Positions 43,805-55,826 of a DNA stretch of 64,000 nt are shown one piece after another. This DNA comes from Aristolochia californica. Taxonomy: Eukaryota > Streptophyta > Magnoliopsida > Piperales > Aristolochiaceae. The stretch spans positions 24,103,227 to 24,167,226 of the forward strand of contig JARWKL010000012.1 of the NCBI GenBank assembly GCA_029961685.1, in the 5' to 3' direction. Both the position numbers and the translations under genes were made by a program. Position 1 is the stretch's first letter. Each line of letters opens with the position of its first letter. Under the pieces are notes generated by a model. That model did not search any database. It saw only the letters and a program-made list of their open reading frames with translations, and was not told the origin of the DNA.

Positions 43805-44941
43805 TATCTATTTTACATAGAAAGAGGAGGAGATCGAAGGGCAGGTGGGATGTTTTGAGGCAGCAGAGCAACTGAGAGATTTATACAGCCTATAAATATA
43901 ATCGTAGCTTAGGAAGCTTAACGCTCCTTTATGCCCAAATTGTGATGTTCCATGAACCTTACGCTTGAGGCGTGGTCTTTATGCAAATATTTTTAAAATG
44001 TCAGAAACGAATTATTGAATTAATATAAATGATTTTTAATTACATTTTAACTTTATTTAATGATTACTGATAATAAAATTGTGTCGTTAATTATCTATTA
44101 AAATGTTTCTTATTTGATTCATTTTCAGTTCACTACGTTTCACATTTTCCTTCTTCCTTTTAGATGCTTACCATGTGTACTAAGAGACTTTCAGAAAAAA
44201 ATTTAGTTCTTATGCCCATGTGAATTTTGACCTCCAGTTTTTAAAAAGAAATACGATTAAGTTGTTAGAACAAAAATGTTACCGACAACTATACTGTAAG
44301 ATCATATGGCTCCACAATCTGTTTATCTTTTTTACTTCAGGACTGCTCTCCTATGTAGTTAATGATGTTAAATCTTTGCTTGCTTGAAATGACCTTAAAA
44401 TTCTTACACGCTACTCAATCAACTCTATTATGGCACTTCATAATTTACAAAGCACCTTCAATGCCATGAGTTTGTCGACCTTCAGTACGGTCTAAAATTT
44501 TGGTATTTTGCTCATCTGTAACATCCCATGCTCCTCATCAGTTTCCTTCAAAACTACGTGAGGAATCATTTAATAGATTTTGACCATCGAAAGAGATGCT
44601 GGGGCTTGCCAGTGGGGATTTCCCAAACAAAGAAAGAGTCCACAAGACTTGTGCTCACGGGAATAATTTCAACTGCATTTCTAGCTTACATAAAAACGTA
44701 AGGCCGCAAAAGTCATCAGAAGTGTGAGATAATGGAGAGACTACATTAAACGTGTCCTGAATAGATAAAACTACAAGCATCCGTATAACGATGGTATATA
44801 CCTATGATGATGGGTACATGCCACAAGCTGTTCTCAGCACTCATGACAGCATTCTTGTTCACTTTCTAGGTAGATCCACGAAAAAATATTTTGCTGGCAC
44901 TGACCCACTTTACATCTCCCACCACGGAGTCTTCGGCAGTC
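43805..44941. other. Intergenic DNA between the RGG-box gene and the H+-ATPase
   Basis: The promoter of the RGG-box gene (right part of its leader and AT-rich DNA from about 43980 to 44480) and the 3' UTR of the H+-ATPase (roughly 44600-44941). No coding exon was seen. Confidence 0.55.
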
Positions 44942-47900
44942 TCAAACGGTGTAAGCTTGCTGAATTGTATCTATATCCAGTCCCTTCAATCTCACCACTG
45001 ACTCTACGTGTCCTTTCAAGGTGTTCAGTTCCCTCAACCTGCAAAGACAGTGAACATCATTAGCTAAACCCGTCCCCTGCTACCAGCATTCTCTAATACT
45101 GATTCTAGAGAAACTAAAGAGAAAGAAAGAAGCAGCCATAATATCTACTAATGCAGAAGGGTTCAAACCAGAACTTTCCTGCTATCAAAATAAAAATGAA
45201 AGAAAGAAAAAACAAAAGCCTAACCTTGCTATCTCTGCCCGTCGTTTGGCTTCTTCCGCCATCTGATTAAGATCAGTAAAGCTAGTTCTATCATTGAACA
45301 TCTTGGAGTCTGGAGGTTGCAAACCGTGCAGAGTTCTCTGAGCATGTGCCCACTTGAGCTCTCTAGCTTCCTTGCCAAAGTCTTTCTGCCTCGTGAAGGC
45401 AATCTGCAAGTGCAGGACCCATTACAATGATCCATTTAAAATACAAATGACAAGAACAGTACCAACCAGAAACTAGGGAGAATTTCATACCCTTTGCTCA
45501 ATAACAAGATCCCAGGCCCTCCCGCTGAGAGCATAACGGATGACAAATTTAATGATATCAAGTGGGAAATAAAAAATGATGTTATAGAGCCAAACAACAC
45601 CAGCCCAGCCCCATCCAATGCCTTCTATTGCAGCAAATCCCCAGTTTGCATATACTGCAATTAAAGTGGCAACCTGCCAATATATAAGTAAAACTAAATT
45701 AACTGTAAAGTCTTGAGTGCCAAAACTCCATAGCAACATAACAAATTGGAAATCTTGAAGGTACCCACCAGCTGAGCAACCAGAAACGCTGAAACAAGCA
45801 TCAACCCAGGTCGCTCAACAAATGACCAGCTTCGTGATCGAGTCACAAATATGAGAGCCTGACTGATAGTGCTAACTTGCAGGTATACTACTGATGCAAG
45901 CTTTTTGAAATCATCCTGTGCAGTTTGCTGAAGGCTAGCAACTCCGAATGTGCGCTGACGAATAGCAAAATCACGGAGCAAATATCAATACCATAAACTG
46001 AGTAAAAGACTTTGTTCTCGAACAAATAAGCACTATTTGAGTGGATAGTGCTGTTTGTAATGGTCTTGAATTGGGGTAGAGGTGCACAAAGAATTGGAGA
46101 TCCGTGCACACTACCCCTGTTCATTCAAGACAAACACAAGCTTTTCATAAAACATTCTAAATACACTTTATGTTGAAATTGGATGAGATTTGTTAGCCTA
46201 ACTAATCAAGTCAATATAAATTCTCCTACCGGGAAGAAGTCAGTTTTATATGCTGCCCAGAAAAAAATGACTGTCATCATTGCCAAGTAACTCCCTAGAA
46301 TGATACCAGTAGTAAAGATCTCAGCCAGCTTCCAGCTGTCTGGAAGTGGAGATGGTTTCACCCTATCCTTTGATATTGTCATTATTGTACCTGATCAAGA
46401 GAATCACTTGCATATAAATTTACCACAGTAACACAAAGAGGAGTCAAAGGAACTTGACAATAGAAACAAGCAATCTACAAATCCAGTACTGAATGAGAAG
46501 GGAAGTGAAAAACAAAGTTGGAGGTGAACAGCACAAACCATCATTCAGGATTGCAATGATAAGCACCATGAAAGGAGGAAAATCAAACTTCCATAGAAGA
46601 GCTAGCAGCATAAAGCCAAGCTGTCAAAATTAAACATGAACAGTCCATTAAGATGAAAAAAAAAAGTATTTAATGTACATACAAAATGTAGTTATTTAAA
46701 GCATCCTGCCAAGTTCCTCATACAGCTGTTTAAGTGCATAATTAAAGACATGAATTACCACTATACGGATGGTAATAGACACAGCATAGATCTGCACAAA
46801 GAAAAACAAAAAACCCTCCTGTTAGAACAATGTGTCATCACAACAAAAAGGAAACAATGGGGATATTTGACAGGATGGAAACAAATGCGAATAATAGCTG
46901 AGGAAGTCATACTGTGTAGTTTTTCATTCTTTGAAAAATGGCACGACTAGTAAGGACAGCACTAATTATAACACTGAGACCAGGTTCTGTGAGGACAATA
47001 TCAGAAGCACTACGAGCTGCATCAGTTGCATCAGCAACTGCAATCCCAATATCAGCCTTCTTTAGAGCAGGGGCATCATTCACTCCATCACCAGTCATTC
47101 CACATATATGTTTCCTTGCTTGTAAACGTTTAACAATCTCATATTTGTGCTCTGACCAGATACACAAAGTGGTAAGCAGATGTAAAACAACAGTGACATG
47201 ATGAAGAGTCGATTGTAATTTGCAGAGTGAAAACTACAATACCAGGGAAAACACCAGCAAAACCATCTGCTTTTTCAATGAGTTCATCAACTGGTAAAGC
47301 GGTAATAGATTCATCCTTGTTCTGACCCAGCAAAGCAGAAGAAGGATACATGTTTGTGCCCATTCCCAAGCGACGGCCAGTTTCCTTACCAATTGCCAGT
47401 TGATCACCTGGTCCAACAGCCCCAAAAGAACAAAGGGACCAATTATTATTCCTCTAGGATTGATGAAACCAACTTCAAATAGGAAATTGGTCAAGATAAG
47501 TCTTAGAGATAACTAAAAATTACATTCCACTCCGATCACCCAAAAAAAAATTATGTGCCAATATTTGTCTGCCAAAGGTCTATGGAAATATCAAACTGAA
47601 CTAGAGCACTGCCTACTACCATGCTTCGTATGCGTGAACTTTCACCTTGTTAAAGAATAGTCCCACATGGATTAGTGAGTACAAAGATTTTGAGTTTATT
47701 AATTGGGAAAGAGGTTTCCTTAGTTGGCTAGTCATTTTGGGATGGGCTTAGACCCAACTTTACATGGTATCAGAGCAGGTACTCATATGTAAGCCTACAC
47801 TTAAATTAACTACTTATAGAGCCACAAAAGAGAGCCTACACCTAAATTATCCACTTGTAGAGCCACAAAAGAGGGTCTACACCTAAAATTATCCACTTGT

Positions 47901-50900
47901 AGAGCCACAAAAAGAGGGCCTACACCTAAACTATCCACTTTTAGAGCCACAAAAAAAGGGTCTACACCTAAAATTATATACTTGTAGAGCCACAAAAAAA
48001 TGGTCTACAAATAAAATTATATACTTGTAGAGCCACAAAAAAGGGCTTACATGTGAGGGGGAGTGTATTAAGGAATAATCTCACATGGATTAGTGAGTAC
48101 AAAGATCTTGAGTTTATTAGTTGGGAAAGAGGTTTCCTAAGTTGGCTAGTCATTTTGGGATGGGCCTTGGACCCAACTTCACACCTATTTTAGCCTCTTT
48201 TTTAACTCCATAGTGCACATGCATAAGTTAACAATGAAGACACACAAAGACACACATGGCCAAGTCAAAATCTGAATATCCAACTTCCTTTAAAAAATGG
48301 AAAAATGCATGATGATAATTATGGAGGGAAAAAAATGGCAAAGTCCTCCAACAGCTCCATTGGCTGGCAATAGACTAGTTGCATTTCTTTGCTGTCTAAT
48401 AACAAAGAACTTATCTCGCTCATACTTACAACCAAGGATACTCTTCAAAGTTATCAAAAAACTATACCCAGTTTTTTCCTTCTGTTAAGGAATAATTCCA
48501 CATGGATTAGTGAGCTCAAAGATCTTGAGTTTATTAGTTGGAAAAGAGGTTTCCTAAAGTGGCTAGTCATTTTGGGAAGGGTCTTGGACCCAACTTTACA
48601 CCTTTTTTTTTTTTTTTACACAGTCAGAATTTTGATTTAAAATTGTAGGGAGAGAATGCACCAGGCTGAAGAAGAAAGCAGAAGAGAAGAGGAAAGAGAT
48701 GCTGCGGCAGTTAGAGACTACCGTAGTTCTCCATAATCTGTAATTAGATGGTAATCTGACCTTACAACTTACAAGAGGACTATGACTATTATGTCGTTAG
48801 TGACTAGACTCCAAGAAAAAAAAAATTAGAAAGACAAGTACACCCTTGACAAAAATTATAAACCTAATACCAGTCTTAATTACTGAGACACCCTAAACTC
48901 TACTACCTCTCATAAAAAATAATTAAGAACAAAATCCAGTTTTTTATACTTGTTTCAGAAAATACAAATGAAGCATTTATTCCTGAAAATACAATGATAA
49001 CATCAAGTCAAAGTACAAACAACCTGACCAGCCTAACAAAACTACACAGACTGCTAAGGCATCATTATCCTTTCAAGTGTAGAGGAAGACAAAAGACTGA
49101 AGTAACAATAATAAAAGAAAGAAAAAGTTACCAGTGATCATTTTGACATTCACACCCAGGTTGAGAGCCCTCCTGATTGTTTCAGCACTGTCATGTCTAG
49201 GAGGATCAAAGAGAGGCATCAGACCAATGAATTGCCATGGACCTCCCAGACTCTCTTTTCTTCCCTCAGGAACCTCCTGCATTTCATATCAAAGATTCCA
49301 AAACAGAAGAAAAAATAGAGAAAATTTAATAATCAAAAAGCAGTAAAGACGATGAATACTCAAAAATATAGAGGAAGACCAAAGCATACCTGATAGGCCA
49401 CAGCAAGAGACCGAAGACCTCGCTCTGCAAATTTGTCAATCACAGAATGAACTCTTCGCTCTATATCAGACTTGTTGTGTGCAAGATTCAGAATCTGGAA
49501 AGCCATTCACCAGAGTTATCAATTTCAGCCATAATCTATTTAGTCTTTTAGTTTCTTAATTATTTCTAAGAAAATATTTGTTGTAAACTAAAATGCCAGA
49601 AAAATATGGTAAACATACCTGTTCTGGTGCACCTTTGCTGACACGGTGCATTTTCCCATTTTTGTCAATATATGTAAGAGCTGTCCGCTTGTCAGTTGGA
49701 TTAAATGGAAGGAAGTGCACCTCTTGAATACCAGCCCGAGCCTTTTTCAGCAGCAAAAGGAGAGATAAAGGATCAACGTTCTTTTTCTAAGATGGCTAAA
49801 TGGGAAATGGGAAATGGGATGCAATGCAATAGGATTGGGAACAAAGAAACAGGAGGGGGATGAACTAGAAATCCACTTGGCCCCACCCAGTTTAGTGCAG
49901 TGAAAAGGTTGGATCCGAACCAACATAGAGGGGATTGGGACAAGCTTCAAAAAAAGCCCATATGGACAGATGGATCAGCATTTACAGAAACTACCCAGGA
50001 AAACCCACAACACAAACAATGAACTATTTATGTTTCTAAAGCAATTTCTCTGACTTAGTAAACTTCAAGTAGTATTTAATATGCCAAAAAAAATTATTTT
50101 ATTTTTTAAATAAAAAAGCCTCTTGGTGGGGTTTTATTCTTTAAGGCAGGTCAGGTTAAGGAAAACCCTCCCCAGACCCATCTTGCAGCCATAACTAGAT
50201 AACAGCCATCTCAAATCTAAAAAATAGCAGCTGACACAACTAAAGAAAAAGACTACTAGTTAAAAATGACATAGCTTACAATTACCGATCTAAGAAGTAC
50301 TTCAGAAATAAAAAACAACCTAAGGCCAAATGGGAGCACAGTTGGTCACAATAATCTCAGCTCCAGAAACTGGACTCAGCTAGGCATCTAGAATTTGCTT
50401 ATTTCCTCATCTTATGGGTCCAATTTCTTCCAGTCAATGGAGAAATCAAATAACATGACAAAAGAACCCATAAACATCAAGGAATAAATCAGTATCTTAG
50501 GAGGAATAGACAATAAAAATTATGGAAAACTCCACAGTCACAACCTGTCCTACATGTCTAGAGATGGATTCATTAAAACACCAAGCAGAGGATTAGCCAA
50601 GTGAATTGGAATCAATGGTATGGCTTTTGCAACCTTGAACCATTGTCCCAAGACTAAGAGGACCTAAACACCAGTCTCCTTAAATGTTTATCTTAGAGAG
50701 AATTAGGGAGAGGGGCGAAAAAAAAAAAAAAAAAAAGAGAACCCTTTTCTGCTCAATATTTCAGATAACAGGTCCCCAGAAACACTTAAAATAAATTTCA
50801 AGAGACCTTCCTTATGGTCCAAAGCACAACGACATTATACTTATTGCCACAACCATTCTCTGAGACCTAAACACCTTCCTTTTGATTACGCACGTATACT

Positions 50901-51735
50901 ACAGTCCTCACACTCAAAAAACCCTATGTGACCATTGAGCCAAAGGCTCAATTAATGATACATTGGAATTTCTAAATTAACTCTGGTTTTGATGATCAAA
51001 TTCCAAAAGGAAAATAACATGTGTGTATCTTCAAGAGCACATGAGAGACTAAAACTAGGCACTTCTTTACCTCCTTTGGATCTGCTAGCATTCCCACGAT
51101 TGCAGTATCAATAGCATCTTGATTTTCAGTTCTGGATGCTCTAGCAGCCATTAGAATAACAGTATCTTGGTCGACTCCTTTAGAAAAAACCTGCATCGTG
51201 ATAGAAACAGAAAATGCAATGAATATCAGAAGGCCATTCTTAAAAAGATGGACAAGTAAATGTTGCAAAGCTGACCTCAATAAGATTCTTATCCACTGTC
51301 AGTTTATTCAAGGTTAAAGTGCCGGTTTTGTCACTGCACAAGACATCCATGCCGGCCATTTCTTCAATTGCAGTCATTCTTTTTGTAATGGCACCCTGTA
51401 ATTACCAAGAAAAACTCTAAATGACCACCTGCACCCAATAGTGATAATCCATCTACACAAAAATAACCATGCCAACCTGCTGAGATAACCGGTGAGAGCC
51501 AATAGCCATTGTGACAGACAGAACAGTAGGCATGGCAATGGGAATCCCGCCAATGAGAAGGACCAAAAGATTGTCAATCCCTGGCCGGTATTCTCGATCT
51601 TGAATCGGATACATGACAATAATCTCCACAATCATTCCAACAGCAATTGAACAGATACAGAAATTCCCAATTGCTGTCAAAACCTAACAAGCCAATAACA
51701 ACTGCTGTTAAAGTATTCAAAATTTGAGAGAGGGG

Positions 51736-51783
<48 letters not shown>

Positions 51784-53223
51784 AGGGAAATGAAGAAAAG
51801 AAGACATGACTGTTAATATTAACCTTTTGAAAGTGGCCCACTTGGTTTGTCGAATCAACAAGATGAGCAGCCTTTCCAAAGAAGGTATGCACGCCAGTGG
51901 CAATAACAATGGCTTCAATCTCTCCCTGCTTACAGGTGGAACCTGAATATACACCATCCCCAGGTCCTTTGGTTACTGGGAGAGATTCACCTGTCAGGGC
52001 AGACTGGGCAAGACACAAAACAAATGTTAAAAAAGTTCAAATTCTGCTACTAAATTTCTAGTTTTATGAAGCAAATAATGATACCTGATCTATTTTCAAA
52101 GGATCACCATCAAGGAGACGAGCATCAGCAGGAATGATATCCCCAAGCTTGATACTGATTATGTCTCCAGGAACTAGCACAGCAGCATCTTCTTCACTCC
52201 ACCTACCATCTCGTAATACCTATGTAGCAATTAAATAATACAATTTTGTTAAATTCAGAAACTACTATCCACATTCATAGCAAGTAAATATCCAATTAAC
52301 ACAAACTTTACCAAAAAAAAAAAAAAATTTCAAAATCGTTTGGAATTGTAGGGCAAGAGTAGTCATTGAGGAAATCGAAGTTCAACCCAGAGTAACAGAC
52401 TCTTGACCAACAATAACTAGGGGCTAACATAAAAAAGAACAAAAATATGTACCTTAGCTTTTGGTGCAAGACGAGCCATGAGTGCTGCAGCAGCATTACC
52501 AGCGTTATTTTCCTCAATAAAACTAATGGTGGAGTTGATAACAAGCAAGGTTATAATTCCAACAAAGTCTTGCCAGTCTGGCGGTTTTCCCTGCAAACAA
52601 GGAAAATAAAATTTTAGCCTTGTTAAATTTGAAAAAAGATAAAAAGATAAACGAAGGGACTGAAAAAAGGCAGGAGTTACTCCTCCGTTAGCAAGAGCAA
52701 TGGCCATGATAGCAGCCGCTTCCATAACCCATGAAAGCGGGTTCCACATAAATCCTAGGAACTTCAAGAGCTTACTCTCCTGTGCAATCGCAAGGCAAAA
52801 TTTAGGAAGAAAAAAACAGTAAAGCAAAGACCCCGTCAAGGTGGAGAAGAAATAATCTTCTAAAAATTTAAAACAAACAATACTAAAAAGATGTAAAAAG
52901 GACCTTTTTCTCTTCAAGTTTATTGTGACCGAAAATTTCCAACCTCCTCTGAGCATCATCGCTCGTCAAGCCCTCCTTATTACATCTCAGAGTCTGAAAA
53001 ACCTCTTCAATTGGTATATTCTCCTGCACTCGCAAATATGATAACGAAATGAACCGAAAGAAAGAGATGAAAGAAAAAAAAAAAAAAAAAAAGTTAAGGA
53101 TAACAATTCCTACGCACAGAGAAGCAACTAAAATTTTAAAAACGATAATAAAGAGCTCAGATCTACTACCAGATCGACAGCCTCCTTCAGAACAGCCTCC
53201 AGACCTTCAGTCTTGCCGTCCAT
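44942..53223 (-). CDS. AHA11: Plasma-membrane H+-ATPase, AHA4/AHA11 type (subfamily II P-type ATPase), 21 exons
   Basis: Exons (5'->3' on -): 53223-53170, 53023-52904, 52779-52681, 52590-52453, 52219-52085, 52003-51824, 51683-51477, 51395-51276, 51190-51071, 49741-49619, 49494-49390, 49276-49132, 47407-47243, 47151-46913, 46791-46759, 46620-46539, 46390-46230, 45954-45769, 45673-45491, 45403-45225, 45038-44942; 2871 nt, 956 aa, intact. This P3A pump exports H+ across the plasma membrane using ATP. Motifs: TGES in the actuator domain, CSDKTGTLT with phosphorylated D333, KGAPEQ in the nucleotide domain, and [21 protein letters not shown] in the hinge. About ten transmembrane helices are expected, and a regulatory tail follows. 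The tail ends QQAYTV; T955 is the penultimate Thr whose phosphorylation recruits 14-3-3 proteins and relieves autoinhibition. [14 protein letters not shown] and the QQAYTV end suit the AHA4/AHA11 (tobacco PMA4) branch. A 5' UTR intron is likely (acceptor GGTTCTAG at about 53270). The symbol marks the subfamily. Confidence 0.97.
47648..48181 (+). mobile_element. TRIM (terminal-repeat retrotransposon in miniature) in H+-ATPase intron 12
   Basis: LTR 1 spans 47648-47762 and LTR 2 spans 48064-48181 (about 115-118 bp, strongly similar, starting TGTTAAAG or TGTATTAAGG and ending CCCAACTTYA). The primer site TGGTATCAGAGC is at 47765-47776, two bases inside LTR 1. A purine tract GTGAGGGGGAG (48053-48063) abuts LTR 2. 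A 5-bp duplication CACCT flanks the unit (47643-47647 and 48182-48186). The interior of about 290 bp has no coding capacity and is mostly a tandem array. LTRs this small with priming sites and no genes define a TRIM, which must be mobilised in trans. It lies antisense to the H+-ATPase. Confidence 0.85.
47810..48045 (+). repeat. Tandem array inside the TRIM (about 6 x 43 bp)
   Basis: Units share TTGTAGAGCCACAAAA...CTACACCTAAA and recur at about 43-bp spacing (near 47818, 47860, 47904, 47945, 47988, 48030), with small substitutions and indels. Units follow one another directly with no unique spacers. Confidence 0.8.
48483..48600 (+). mobile_element. Solo LTR of the same TRIM family
   Basis: A third copy of the TRIM LTR (TGTTAAGGAATAATTCCACA...ACCCAACTTTACA) lies 300 bp beyond the complete element, with no primer site or purine tract. 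It is consistent with LTR-LTR recombination of a second insertion. Flanks CCTTC and CCTTT match 4 of 5 bases, so the target duplication is uncertain. Confidence 0.75.
51725..51782. repeat. (GA)n microsatellite filling H+-ATPase intron 6
   Basis: About 58 bp of GA/GGGGA repeats lies within a 140-bp intron (51684-51823). On the transcribed strand it reads (CT)n and lies upstream of the acceptor. Confidence 0.9.
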
Positions 53224-55582
53224 TTTCCTACCCCGTTCCTCTCACACGTCCACTCAGTCTGCCTTCAAGCCTAGAACCAAGAAACAATCAATTACACGAA
53301 AAAAAAAACCTTTGAGCAGACGAGGAAAGTGATAATAGAAAGGCAAAGCACAAACTCTGGCAAGATTCTCTTTCTACTACTCGGAGAAGGAGGCCAGAAA
53401 CCGAAATGGACATCTGGAAAAACAGCAGCAGTGGATGAGGCAGACCCATTTTATGGAAGCTAGGGCAGAGATAAAGAGCCAAAACAACTAGCAAGCATGT
53501 ACTTGGCAGGTACACTCTGGACTATTAATTTGGCTTCTTCACTTCCATTTCTTGATTTTTTATAAGCAAGAAACACCGGAAAATGCCCAGAAATTGTTAC
53601 CTTTCTTTATTATGCTAATTCCCTGCCTGAAATTGTATCGAACGTAGATCGCTTCAAAAATAAATACGCTCGTTTGAACACAGTAAATTACTGCATTTAA
53701 AGCACAAAGTTTACTTTCCAAAAGGAAGTGATAACTGACTGTCCTGTCTCTGCCGTTGATCAAACTGAAAACAATTATTTACGAATCACTCCACCAGCAG
53801 CTGAAAATCAGCATTTTCTGAAAGGAAAATAGACAAATACATTATACCACCATTGAAGACTTCCGAATCTTAAAACCTCATGCTTTCTGCTATTAAAATC
53901 TAAGTCCAAAGGCCCAACCAGAACTCCAGAAAATAAAAAACTAAAAACCCAGAGTAATTACAGAAAAAATATATACGAAAGTCACAGTCGCTGCTACGTA
54001 GAACGATGAACGAACCCGTTTCCTCTCTGGCTTTCCACCAAACACGAATAGTAAACGACTTCAGTGACGCCCACGAGCGGGCACAAGTCCTCGCAGTCAT
54101 CAGTCTTTCGTCTGTTCAACCTTCTGATCGTGTCGGCTTTTTAATTAATTTTGCACGAATTAATTTTCTTGCTCTTCTGTTGAAACCTGTCGTGTTTTCA
54201 GGTGTTGTAGCTCCACTAACCTCAACCTAATACCCTCGTTTTTTTTAATTAAAACGATCCCAGCCAGCCTCGTCCATACGTAACCCGCTGGCCCTAACGT
54301 GTATAACAGTGCACTTTGGTAAAATGATGACCAATTTTACTCGCGTAATTCTATTTATATAAATGATAAATTATTTCTTTCAAATTTTTGTTATTATTTT
54401 AATTTTATAATAATTAAAGACTCCTGACAATGTAAATTACTACCTTTTTCTAACACTACTACAAAGTATTAAGCTCGCTAAATATTTTTATTAATTATTA
54501 AAAAATAATTTAATCGAAAAATAAAATTCTAATCCACGATGATCGAACCCAGTTAATCAAACGGATAGGATTAATGTTCCGGTTGGCAATTCACGTTCAG
54601 AGGATACGTGGACATGGTCACAACAAATAAGTCCCAAAACTTCGAGAAAAAGTGGACCACATGACGACATAATATGTGACACCGACACCTTCTATCGTGG
54701 TTCCCTTTTCGCTCTCTTATTCAAATCCCTCTGATTACGCCGATAAGTAATATTTAATTAAACCCACTGATGACTAGAAAGCCGAAGAGATCGGATTCTT
54801 TGGCGGGGACCGCCATTAAAACATCACGACTTTATCCTCGTGTCGCTGGTCCACACACGGCTTTAAATATTATTCTTTGTGGACTAGTTTCATCAATTTG
54901 ACCGTGGCTCCTTAGGATCACTGAGTACCAAGGTTTGCCAATAAAGGTTAGTGATATGAGTTAGATATGGTAGCACACTGTACTAATATTTACCTACCTA
55001 ATGTTAATAAGTCATGCATATAGTGAAAGGGTTTACCTACCATATACAAAAATAAAGAAAAAGTGGGTTATTGGAACTCTCTAGTAAAGCACAAACTAAG
55101 AAAATGATTTTGGATAGATAAGAAAACGAAACTAAAAGATTATTCAAAGATTAGATTTTCTATTGACAATTTCTCCTATTCTAAATATTGTAAGATTGCG
55201 TTTTATGACGAGTAAGTGATCTGAGCATTATTTAGGCGATTAATTAGTGTAATAATAATGTGGAAAGGAAAGGGGGAAAGGTAAATAATACTTTTGAATA
55301 TAACATATAAATAATCATAAAAAATAAAAGGTCATAAAATATCATCAAATACTATAAAATATATAGTACTAGTTAAATATATCATTTAATTATATTTAAA
55401 TGAAAATATCCAACCAAGCCACACTCTACATAAAAGGTTTTTTTATTACAAAATATCCTTATATTTGTTTGAATATTCAATTAATTGGATATTAACATAA
55501 TTTTCCATCTCATTTAGTGAATGTGTAAAGAAATAAATCGTTACAAGGTAAAAAAATTGTTACGTATTAATTTTCTCTTAAC
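53224..55582. other. H+-ATPase leader/promoter and AT-rich intergenic DNA
   Basis: The - strand reads as 5' UTR of the H+-ATPase from 53224 to about 53270, where TTCTTGGTTCTAG suggests the acceptor of a leader intron. Farther 5' leader sequence could extend to about 54100. Beyond 54250 the DNA is AT-rich with no coding signal on either strand. Confidence 0.45.
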
Positions 55583-55826
55583 GACCTATTTGGACCCATA
55601 AAAAAAAGGGAGAGAAAATTATTTTCTATTGTTTTGTAGCAAATAATCATTGAGAGAAAAAATAATAAAAAAATCACTTTCTCTATTGGTTAATAAATTT
55701 TCTTTAAGAATTTGAAGAGAAAAAAAATTTTAATCATCAAAATTTTAAAATGTTATTATTATTATTATTATTTTCTTTTATCTTCCTAGTCTTTTCTCTC
55801 CACTTTCCATGTCCCAAACATAGCCC
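55583..55826. mobile_element. Probable Tourist-like MITE
   Basis: About 244 bp of AT-rich DNA is bounded by imperfect inverted ends: GACCTATTTGGACCCAT at left, and at right the complement of GGGCTATGTTTGGGACAT. The wording matches PIF/Harbinger-type (Tourist) ends. No clear TTA target duplication was seen. An (ATT)n run lies inside at 55752-55772. Confidence 0.5.

Noticed and set aside
47765..47776. TGGTATCAGAGC as part of a tRNA gene
   Set aside because: It is the complement of the initiator-Met tRNA 3' end, placed just inside an LTR; no tRNA cloverleaf surrounds it. The same applies at 15501-15512 and 36095-36106.
47810..48045. Regular 43-bp repeats that might suggest a CRISPR-like array
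   Set aside because: Units follow each other directly without unique spacers, lie inside LTRs with a tRNA primer site, and the genome is a plant.
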